Shown: piece after piece, positions 36,602-42,938 of the stretch
How the letters are laid out: every line of letters starts with the position of its first letter
Numbering within the stretch: position 1 is the stretch's first letter
Source: JANQHS01 sp965267505
GTDB lineage: Bacteria > Bacteroidota > Bacteroidia > Cytophagales > CCMP332
Length of the DNA stretch: 64,000 nucleotides
Assembly (NCBI GenBank): GCA_965267505.1
Contig: OZ254081.1
Coordinates: forward strand, 1,488,001-1,552,000
Direction of reading: 5' to 3'
Notes under the pieces: generated by a model
Databases searched by the model: none
What the model saw: the letters and a program-made list of their open reading frames with translations, nothing else
Told to the model about the DNA's origin: nothing
Program-made: the position numbers and the translations under genes

Positions 36602-36632
36602 TTTGATTCATCAACAAAAAGGTCCATTTTTG
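36602..36632 (+). promoter_or_regulatory. Promoter of the rpsP operon
   Basis: TTTG at 36602-36605 and CATTTTTG at 36625-36632 (one mismatch to TAnnTTTG) are separated by 19 bp, the same spacing as at tRNA-Gly. It lies 50 bp before rpsP. Confidence 0.6.
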
Positions 36633-36682
36633 CAGCCCAATTTTTTAGCGGACGGGTTCCGCGATCATGTTAATAAGAAACA

Positions 36683-37588
36683 ATGGCAGTAAAAATTAGA
36701 CTGAAAAGACGCGGAAGAAAAAAACTAGCAATCTTCGACGTAGTTGTAGCCGATAGCCGCGCACCCAGAGACGGGAGATTCATCGAAAAGATCGGTACCT
36801 ATAACCCCAACACAGATCCAGCATCAATTTTAATAGACCCTGAAAGAGCCCTTGATTGGGTAATGAAAGGGGCTATCCCTACCGATACGGTTCGGGCAAT
36901 GCTTAGCTATATGGGTGTTATGTATAAAAAACATCTTCAGGTAGGCGTAAACAAAGGGGCTATCACCCAGGAAGAAGCCGATAAGAAATTTGAAGCCTGG
37001 AAGAAAGAAAAAGATGCGGCCATCCAAGCTAAGAAAGATAAGATCGATGCTGATGCCGCAAAAAGCAAGAAAGAAAAGCTTGCTGCTGAATCCAAGGTAA
37101 AAGAAGCTCGGGCAGAAGCTGTAAGAAAGAAGAAGGAAGAAGCGGAAAAAGCATTGGTAGAAGAAGTTAGAGAGGGTGCCGCTGAAGAGGATCCGGAGGT
37201 AGAAGGAGTCGAAGAAGTAGCAGCTGAAGAAGCCAAGGAAGAGGCTCCTGCTGAGGAAGCAAAAGAGGAAGCTCCAGCCGAAGAAGCAAAGGAAGAGGCT
37301 CCTGCTGAGGAAGCGAAAGAGGAAGCTCCAGCCGAAGAAGCAAAAGAAGAGGCTCCTGCTGAGGAAGCGAAAGAGGAAGCTCCAGCCGAAGAGGCAAAAG
37401 AAGAGGCTCCTGCTGAGGAAGCGAAAGAGGAAGCTCCAGCCGAAGAAGCAAAAGAAGAGGCTCCTGCTGAGGAGGCGAAGGAAGAAGCTCCAGCCGAAGA
37501 AGCAAAAGAAGAGGCTCCGGCCGAAGAGGCGAAGGAAGAGGCTCCCGCTGAAGAAGGAGAAGAGAAGAAAGAGGAGGAAGGAAAGTAA
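36683..37588 (+). CDS. rpsP: 30S ribosomal protein S16 with long acidic repeat tail
   Basis: S16 binds 16S rRNA and is needed for 30S assembly. The first 80 residues are a normal S16 (VKIRLKRRGRKKLAIFDVVVADSR, IGTYNPNTDP, ALDWVMKGAIPTDTVRAML). The protein is 301 residues long, although the family is usually 80-180. After a Lys/Glu-rich helix (about 100-160) a perfect eight-residue repeat KEEAPAEEA runs about 12 times to the end. The tail is almost uncharged by Lys and strongly acidic, odd for an rRNA-binding protein. It heads the rpsP-rimM-trmD cluster; rimM starts 11 bp after its stop. Confidence 0.95.
   Translation: MAVKIRLKRRGRKKLAIFDVVVADSRAPRDGRFIEKIGTYNPNTDPASILIDPERALDWVMKGAIPTDTVRAMLSYMGVMYKKHLQVGVNKGAITQEEADKKFEAWKKEKDAAIQAKKDKIDADAAKSKKEKLAAESKVKEARAEAVRKKKEEAEKALVEEVREGAAEEDPEVEGVEEVAAEEAKEEAPAEEAKEEAPAEEAKEEAPAEEAKEEAPAEEAKEEAPAEEAKEEAPAEEAKEEAPAEEAKEEAPAEEAKEEAPAEEAKEEAPAEEAKEEAPAEEAKEEAPAEEGEEKKEEEGK
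37225..37554 (+). repeat. 24-bp tandem repeat (48-bp higher order) in rpsP
   Basis: About 12 copies of a 24-bp unit code for the S16 tail. Two codon variants (GCTCCTGCTGAGGAAGC and GCTCCAGCCGAAGAAGC) alternate, so the larger unit is 48 bp. Synonymous differences between copies show the array has expanded in blocks. Confidence 0.9.
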
Positions 37589-37599
37589 TTCCTTGCTAG

Positions 37600-38127
37600 A
37601 TGCCTGCTCAGAATTTTTTTGAGTTTGGGTATTTCGCTAAAACCCATGGCCATCAAGGTGCTTTAAGGGCCAAATACACGGGGGATTTTCCTGACAACTA
37701 TAAAAATCTGGAATCGGTTTTCATTGAAGAAAATGAACAGCCGGTTCCTTTTTTTATTCAAACCCTTTCCTGGAAAGGTGACCACATTCTCATCAACCTC
37801 CAGGGAATAGAGAGCAAGGAAGCCGCGGAAAGATTTATTGGAAAAAAGATCCTCTTGCCTGAAGACCTTCTCCCAGAGCTCGAAGAAGGGGATTATTTTC
37901 TTCACGAATTGATCGGCTTGATTGTAATCGATAAGGACTATGGAGAATTAGGAAGGGTTACGGCCTATTTCGATCAAACTCCCCAAACCATGATCCAGAT
38001 TGATTATAAGGGAAAAGATCTTTTGATCCCGATGGTTGATGAATTCATTCTTGAGTTGGATATTGAAGAAGGATTGATTCAAACCAAGCTGCCAGGCGGA
38101 TACCTGGATAGTTTTATTTCTGAATGA
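37600..38127 (+). CDS. rimM: Ribosome maturation factor RimM
   Basis: This 175-residue protein has the two RimM domains: an N-terminal beta barrel beginning FFEFGYFAKTHGHQGALRAKY and a C-terminal PRC-barrel (LHELIGLIVIDKDYGELGRV ... LLIPMVDEFI). It assists 30S head assembly with S19 and is normally encoded with rpsP and trmD, as here. Its stop overlaps the trmD start by 4 bp (ATGA). Confidence 0.95.
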   Translation: MPAQNFFEFGYFAKTHGHQGALRAKYTGDFPDNYKNLESVFIEENEQPVPFFIQTLSWKGDHILINLQGIESKEAAERFIGKKILLPEDLLPELEEGDYFLHELIGLIVIDKDYGELGRVTAYFDQTPQTMIQIDYKGKDLLIPMVDEFILELDIEEGLIQTKLPGGYLDSFISE

Positions 38128-38804
38128 TCGTAATAGACATCATATCTGCGGTTCCAGAACTTTTTGGAAGCTTTTTTGAGAAATCGATACTGGGACGAGC
38201 CCAGAAAAAGGGGCTGGTTGAGATTAAGATCCATGATTTGAGAGATTTCGCGATCAATAAACACGGTCAAATTGACGATTACCCCTTCGGCGGTGGACCG
38301 GGGATGGTCCTAAGAATAGAACCCATTCATGACTGCATAAATTCTATTCGAAATTCAGGAAGAAAAGGTCCCGTCATTTTTTTAAGTCCCGATGGGCATC
38401 AATTTGATCAGGCTACCGCCAATGAGCTTGCCGTTGCACATGAGCATATGATCCTATTATGTGGTCATTACAAGGGGATAGATGAAAGGATTAGAGAAAA
38501 CCTGGTGGACAGAGAGATCAGCCTGGGTGATTATGTAATATCAGGAGGTGAGTTAGGGGCTGCAATCATTGCAGATGCGGTGGTTCGACTTATCCCTGGT
38601 GCAATTGGCGATTCAACTTCGGCTCTAACCGATTCCTTTCAGGATGGATTGGTAGCACCGCCGGTATATACCAGGCCCGCTCAATATGGAGATTGGGATG
38701 TCCCTCAAATCTTGCTTTCCGGGGATGAAAAGAAGATCAACGAGTGGAAAGAGAAGCAGGCTCAGAACAGGACAGAAAAGAAAAGACCTGATAAGTTAAA
38801 ATAG
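38124..38804 (+). CDS. trmD: tRNA (guanine37-N1)-methyltransferase
   Basis: This 226-residue trefoil-knot methyltransferase has GGGPGMVLRIEPI near residue 53, LLCGHYKGIDERI near 112 and GDYVISGGELGA near 134-145, the TrmD S-adenosylmethionine knot. It makes m1G37 in tRNA and prevents frameshifting. It is coupled to rimM, and rplS follows after 60 bp with its own promoter. Confidence 0.97.
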   Translation: MIVIDIISAVPELFGSFFEKSILGRAQKKGLVEIKIHDLRDFAINKHGQIDDYPFGGGPGMVLRIEPIHDCINSIRNSGRKGPVIFLSPDGHQFDQATANELAVAHEHMILLCGHYKGIDERIRENLVDREISLGDYVISGGELGAAIIADAVVRLIPGAIGDSTSALTDSFQDGLVAPPVYTRPAQYGDWDVPQILLSGDEKKINEWKEKQAQNRTEKKRPDKLK

Positions 38805-38836
38805 GGATCGATACTGGCTTGAATTGGTTTTATTTT

Positions 38837-38844
38837 TATCTTTG
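38837..38844 (+). promoter_or_regulatory. -7 element of rplS
   Basis: TATCTTTG matches TAnnTTTG exactly, 20 bp before the rplS ATG. A TTG at 38819-38821 may act as -33 but the spacing (15 bp) is short. Confidence 0.55.
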
Positions 38845-38864
38845 CACTCCAATTTTTGAGAACG

Positions 38865-39218
38865 ATGAGTGAGTTGATCAAATTAGTTGAAGAGAGCATG
38901 GTTGAAAAACCAGCTAACCTACCCGATTTTAAGTCTGGTGATACATTGAATATCCACCTTAAGATCAAAGAGGGTAACAAGGAAAGGGTACAGCAGTTCA
39001 AAGGGACTGTTATCCAAAGAAAAAATCAGGGAACCGCTTCTGAGACTTTCACTATCAGAAAATTATCAGGTGGTATTGGTGTAGAAAGGATCATTCCTCT
39101 TAACTCTCCAGCGATCGAAAAGGTCGAAGTTCTTTCAAAAGGACAGGTTAGGAGGTCAAGGATTTACTACTTGAGAGGAAGAGCCGGAAAGGCCGCCAAG
39201 ATCAAGGAAAGAAAATAG
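38865..39218 (+). CDS. rplS: 50S ribosomal protein L19
   Basis: This 117-residue protein starts at ATG 38865 (MSELIKLVEES); a TTG three codons upstream is less likely. The L19 core is clear: FKSGDTLNIHLKIKEGNKERVQQFKG, then GGIGVERIIPLNSPAIEKVEV and RAGKAAKIKERK at the end. L19 lies at the subunit interface. It is the last gene of the rpsP cluster, followed by a strong terminator. Confidence 0.97.
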   Translation: MSELIKLVEESMVEKPANLPDFKSGDTLNIHLKIKEGNKERVQQFKGTVIQRKNQGTASETFTIRKLSGGIGVERIIPLNSPAIEKVEVLSKGQVRRSRIYYLRGRAGKAAKIKERK

Positions 39219-39223
39219 CAATG

Positions 39224-39246
39224 ACCCCGCAAAAGCGGGGTTTTTT
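39224..39246 (+). terminator. Rho-independent terminator of rplS
   Basis: A perfect CCCCGC/GCGGGG stem with a 4-nt AAAA loop is followed by seven T, six bases after the rplS stop. Confidence 0.95.
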
Positions 39247-39294
39247 GTTTCTTAGCCTTTCTATTAAGATTTTCATTACAAAACCATTCGAAAG

Positions 39295-39786
39295 ATGAAA
39301 GCATACTATTTTTTACTAGCTGGTTTATTTGGGTTCATGATTGTTTCGTGTTCAAGCCCTGAAGCAGAGCAAACCGAAACCAATGAAGTCGTTGAAGAAA
39401 CCCCGGAGCTTGAAGAACTTGAGATCAAGGGAGCGGGACAGGAGATCACCGAAGACATGTCCATTTCCTTTGGCAATTTGCAGGACGGGGATGTTGTTGA
39501 AAGCCCATTCGTTGTTGAAATGGTTGTTTCAGGAATGGAAGTTGAGCCCGCTGGGGCACTTGCCTTGAGCAAAGGTCATCACCATATTCTGATAAACCGT
39601 GGTTTTTATGAAACCGGCGAGGTAATTCCGATGGATGAAAACAACAAGCACTTTGGAGATGGAAGCACTCAAACCACCTTGGAGCTTGAGCCTGGAGAAT
39701 ACACCCTAACGCTTCAATTCGCTGATGGACTTCACCAAAGTTATGGTGAGGCTATGAGTGCCAGTATTAATATTTCTGTACAATAG
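39295..39786 (+). CDS. DUF4399 lipoprotein
   Basis: This 163-residue protein has a lipobox (MIVSCSSPEAEQ, Cys near 19), an acidic linker and a beta-sandwich domain with LSKGHHHILINRGF near residue 92 and a closing YTLTLQFADGLHQSYG near 140. This His-rich pattern is that of DUF4399, whose role is unknown. Its 3' end overlaps dapF on the other strand by 20 bp, and its terminator lies inside the dapF coding sequence. Confidence 0.85.
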   Translation: MKAYYFLLAGLFGFMIVSCSSPEAEQTETNEVVEETPELEELEIKGAGQEITEDMSISFGNLQDGDVVESPFVVEMVVSGMEVEPAGALALSKGHHHILINRGFYETGEVIPMDENNKHFGDGSTQTTLELEPGEYTLTLQFADGLHQSYGEAMSASINISVQ

Positions 39787-40624
39787 ACCGAAGAAAGTCT
39801 TCAGAGAAAACGCCGGAATAAGATTTTTGAACGGGGCCAGACATAAAGATCTGGCCTTTTTTTATGCTTATCTGAAGCTCTCCACCCTTCATTTTTACTT
39901 CACAGTTCTCATTGACCTTTCCCAAATAGTTCAGGGCATATACTACCGCGCAGGACGAACTTCCGGAGGAGAGTGTGTGGCCAGCTCCTCGCTCCCAGAT
40001 CCTGATCTCTACCTGTTCGGAAGAATTGATCTTAACAAACTGCACATTAATCCTTTTCGAAAACAAAGGGTAATACTCAATCTGAGGACCCAGTTGAGCT
40101 ATCTCCATTTCATTTGGAAGCTCATCAAAAAGGATCACACAATGAGGATTTCCAACAGACAGACAGGTAAGCTTTAAGTCTCTGCCCCCAACTTGAACTT
40201 CCTTTTCTATCCAGGGTGAATTGTCGTTTAAGGGGATGTCCTCTGGCTCAAAAGAAGCGGAACCCATATTTACAGAAATCTGACCAGGAGAAGGTCTGGA
40301 AATTTCCACCTCCCCGCCCATTGTTTTTAAATTTTTTACCGACCCATCCCAGAGCCCGGAATCAAATAAATAGGAAGAAAATATTCTTAGGCCATTTCCA
40401 CTTTTTTCTGCCTCCGACCCATCTGGGTTGAAGATCCTTAGGTCCAAACCTTCGCTGGCTTCAGTTTGTAGAAGGATGCCATCGGATCCTGCCCCAAATT
40501 CTCTCGAACAGATAATTTCAATTGCCTTCTTTTCAGGCTTGAACCAATCAGAACCAGACGGAATAACTAAATAGTCGTTTCCACAAGCTTGATATTTATG
40601 GAAGATTGCTTCCTTTGTCCCCAT
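39767..40624 (-). CDS. Diaminopimelate epimerase homologue with both catalytic cysteines replaced
   Basis: The fold and motifs are those of DapF (285 residues): YQACGNDYLVI near 11, NPDGSEAEKSGNG near 66-78, SVGNPHCVILF near 156, WERGAGHTLSSG near 210-221. In DapF the residues before GNG and before the second G-x-G are catalytic Cys; here they are Ser 75 and Ser 220. The Glu after GAG (usually GAGET) is His. DapF makes meso-diaminopimelate for lysine and peptidoglycan; without the Cys pair activity on that substrate is doubtful. It could be a DapF-fold enzyme of another specificity, or a Ser-based variant. Confidence 0.85.
   Translation of the reverse strand: MGTKEAIFHKYQACGNDYLVIPSGSDWFKPEKKAIEIICSREFGAGSDGILLQTEASEGLDLRIFNPDGSEAEKSGNGLRIFSSYLFDSGLWDGSVKNLKTMGGEVEISRPSPGQISVNMGSASFEPEDIPLNDNSPWIEKEVQVGGRDLKLTCLSVGNPHCVILFDELPNEMEIAQLGPQIEYYPLFSKRINVQFVKINSSEQVEIRIWERGAGHTLSSGSSSCAVVYALNYLGKVNENCEVKMKGGELQISIKKGQIFMSGPVQKSYSGVFSEDFLRSIVQKY
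39835..39863 (+). terminator. Terminator of the DUF4399 gene, inside dapF coding sequence
   Basis: A perfect 7-bp stem GGCCAGA/TCTGGCC with an 8-nt loop is followed by seven T. It lies within the opposite-strand dapF-like gene, where it encodes a short stretch before its C-terminus. Confidence 0.85.
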
Positions 40625-40650
40625 ATTTCAAATCAAGAAATAAGATCTGA

Positions 40651-41208
40651 ATGAAAAAAATATTAATTCTGCTGGGTATCCTGGTGGCTTTATTCCTTGC
40701 CTATAGTCTTCTTAACTTTTTCTACCTCACCCGACTTGCAAGCCCTCAGGAAGTGGTGACTTATTCAGAAAATGAACAGAAGGTGTTTGAGATAGAATAT
40801 TGCAGGCCTTCTAAAAAAGGAAGGTTGATCTTTGGTTCAGAATCAGAGGAAGCCCTCGTCCCTTATGGTAAATATTGGCGCCTGGGTGCTAATCAATCCA
40901 CCGAGATCTCATTGGAGAAGGACTTAAGTTTTGGGGGTGAGAAGTTGAAAAAAGGCAGGTACAAGATCTATGCGATCCCCGGAAAAGAATCATGGTCAAT
41001 TGTCTTTAACTCGGAATTAGGTAAATGGGGATACTCCAAGGCTAATGACGAAAAAGACGTCCTCAGGCTTGAAATTTCCGTAGAAGAATTAGTGGATGAG
41101 GTTGAAGTGTTTACAATTACAGCCCTTCTTCGCCAAGGGAAAGATTCCCCGTCCATAAATTTCTTTTGGGATAGAACCCTTGTTTCCTTGCCTTTCCAAT
41201 ATGAGTAA
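40651..41208 (+). CDS. DUF2911 membrane-anchored protein
   Basis: This 185-residue protein has an N-terminal membrane helix (ILILLGILVALFLAYSLL). The outer domain has the DUF2911 sequence VPYGKYWRLGANQSTEI near residues 72-88, GGEKLKKGRYKIYAIPGK and WSIVFN. DUF2911 is common in Bacteroidota and its function is unknown. The helicase start codon overlaps the last 8 bp of this gene. The dapF-like gene diverges from it with a 26-bp gap. Confidence 0.9.
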   Translation: MKKILILLGILVALFLAYSLLNFFYLTRLASPQEVVTYSENEQKVFEIEYCRPSKKGRLIFGSESEEALVPYGKYWRLGANQSTEISLEKDLSFGGEKLKKGRYKIYAIPGKESWSIVFNSELGKWGYSKANDEKDVLRLEISVEELVDEVEVFTITALLRQGKDSPSINFFWDRTLVSLPFQYE

Positions 41209-42430
41209 CTCCTTCCAAGAACTTTCACTTAACCCCGAACTCCATGAAGGAATAGATTCCCTTGGGTTCAAAGAAATGACCCCTGTTCAGGGAGAGGCAA
41301 TACCAAAGGCCTTGAGTGGAAGTGACTTGATTGCCTGTGCTCAGACGGGAACTGGGAAAACCGCAGCCTACTTAATTCCCACTATGCAAAAGATAATGGA
41401 AGAAGGCCAAGGTAAGCTTCGTTGCCTGATCGTGGTTCCAACTCGTGAACTTGCAATGCAGATCGACCAGCAGGTAATGGGCCTGGGCTATTTTACAGGG
41501 ATAAGTTCCTTTGCCATTTACGGGGGCAATGATTCGGATAATTTCACAGCTCAAAAAAGAGCCATAAAGAACCAGGCCGAGATCATCATCGCCACCCCTG
41601 GGCGATTGATCATGCTGATGAAGTTAAGTGGGATTGATTTCAGCAATATCAGCACTTTTATTTTAGATGAGGCCGATAAAATGCTGGAAATGGGCTTTAT
41701 CGAAGACATCACCTATATTGACAAACAGCTTCCCTTTAAAAAACAAAACCTGATGTTTTCCGCCACCATGCCGCCAAAGATCCGCGATCTGGCGAGGAGA
41801 ATTATGGTCAATCCGGACGAGGTCAACATAGCTGTTTCAAAGCTTGCGGGAGGAATTTCAGAAGAATTTTACCTCGTAGGAGAACCAGGCAAGATCTCCC
41901 TATTGATCCACTTGCTTACAAAGGTGGAGGACATCAGCAGTATGATCATATTTACCGGAAGGAAGGATTCTGCAGATACAATAGGACGAAGGTTGAAGGA
42001 AAAGGGTATTAAATCCAAAATCCTTCATAGTGGCCGAGAGCAGGCAGAGAGGGAAATGACCATGCTGGAGTTCAAGAATAAAAAGCTAAAGATTCTTGTA
42101 GCAACCAATGTGGTTTCAAGAGGTATCGATGTAGACGGGATCAGTCATGTTTTGAATTTCGATGTGCCCCCTGATGCGGAGGATTATATCCATAGGGCGG
42201 GCAGAACAGCAAGGGCCGAAAAAACCGGGAAGGCTATAACCTTTGTAAACCAGGAAGACCAAAAGAACCTTTACGGCATTGAAAAGCTAACAGAGAAGAA
42301 ACCAAACCTTGTTTCTCTTCCTGAAGAGCTAAAGCAATACCAACTTGAATTTCAGGCTTGGAAACCTAAAAAGAAAAAAAGACCCTTCAATCACAGAAAT
42401 AAACGAAGACCCGGGAACCGAAACCGCTAA
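41201..42430 (+). CDS. DEAD-box ATP-dependent RNA helicase
   Basis: This 409-residue protein (start ATG 41201) has all helicase motifs: Q motif with MTPVQGEAIP, Walker A AQTGTGKT, PTRELAMQ, TPGR, DEAD, SAT (FSATMP), then ARGxD-type SRGIDVDG and HRAGRTAR. A short basic C-terminus (KPKKKKRPFNHRNKRRPGNR) should bind RNA. RhlE or CshA-like roles in ribosome assembly or RNA turnover are likely; the paralogue cannot be told from sequence alone. Confidence 0.95.
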   Translation: MSNSFQELSLNPELHEGIDSLGFKEMTPVQGEAIPKALSGSDLIACAQTGTGKTAAYLIPTMQKIMEEGQGKLRCLIVVPTRELAMQIDQQVMGLGYFTGISSFAIYGGNDSDNFTAQKRAIKNQAEIIIATPGRLIMLMKLSGIDFSNISTFILDEADKMLEMGFIEDITYIDKQLPFKKQNLMFSATMPPKIRDLARRIMVNPDEVNIAVSKLAGGISEEFYLVGEPGKISLLIHLLTKVEDISSMIIFTGRKDSADTIGRRLKEKGIKSKILHSGREQAEREMTMLEFKNKKLKILVATNVVSRGIDVDGISHVLNFDVPPDAEDYIHRAGRTARAEKTGKAITFVNQEDQKNLYGIEKLTEKKPNLVSLPEELKQYQLEFQAWKPKKKKRPFNHRNKRRPGNRNR

Positions 42431-42442
42431 AATTTTTTTGTA

Positions 42443-42466
42443 TAATTATTAGGCATGCATAATAAT
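42443..42466. promoter_or_regulatory. Inverted repeat, probable MarR operator
   Basis: AATTATTA at 42443-42450 and TAATAATT at 42459-42466 form perfect 8-bp arms around an 8-bp centre, 20 bp before the marR start. A TTTG at 42436-42439 overlaps its left flank as a possible -33 element. It fits an operator for autoregulation of marR and the fad genes. Confidence 0.55.
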
Positions 42467-42485
42467 TTATTACATTAGTCTTCCC

Positions 42486-42938
42486 ATGAAACCCAGCGAG
42501 ACGGTAGATTTTAATATTAAGGCAGCTTGGCATGCGATTTTTCGCATGTACAACACAGAAGCATCCAAACATGACATTTCAACCGCCATTGGTTATGTCT
42601 TGATCAACATCGACAAGGAAGAAGGAACTCCCGCAACCAAGATCGGCCCAATGATGGGTATGGAGATCCACTCTTTATCACGCATGCTAAAAAGCATGGA
42701 GCAAAAAGGATTGATCTATAAGAAGGCCGACGAAAAGGACCGGAGGATCCAAAGGATATTTCTTACCCCGATGGGAGAAGAAAAAAGGAAGATATCCAGA
42801 AATACCATCCTCCATTTTAATAACAAAGTGAAGTCGCTCATTCCAAAACGAAAGCTGGATGATTTCTTCGGGGTGTTATCAGATATACAAAAACTTGTGG
42901 ACAGCGATACTGTTTTCGTAAACGGAATAAAAAAATGA
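42486..42938 (+). CDS. MarR-family transcriptional regulator
   Basis: This 150-residue protein has the winged helix-turn-helix plan of MarR: GYVLINIDKEEGTPATKIGP, then the recognition helix MEIHSLSRMLKSMEQKGLIYKK near residues 58-79 and the wing EKDRRIQRIFLTPMGEE near 82-98. It is directly upstream of the fadNAE operon and overlaps the next gene by 4 bp (ATGA). It probably senses a fatty acyl-CoA or related signal and represses beta-oxidation genes. Confidence 0.92.
   Translation: MKPSETVDFNIKAAWHAIFRMYNTEASKHDISTAIGYVLINIDKEEGTPATKIGPMMGMEIHSLSRMLKSMEQKGLIYKKADEKDRRIQRIFLTPMGEEKRKISRNTILHFNNKVKSLIPKRKLDDFFGVLSDIQKLVDSDTVFVNGIKK

Noticed and set aside
37225..37554. Regular repeats as a CRISPR array
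   Set aside because: The units are contiguous coding repeats with no unique spacers, and no cas genes are present.
36937..37656. Long minus-strand frame of Ala/Ser repeats opposite rpsP
   Set aside because: It is the reverse of the 24-bp repeat coding for the acidic S16 tail. The repeat keeps several frames open; there is no start region or domain of its own. The frame at 37167-37505 is the same effect.
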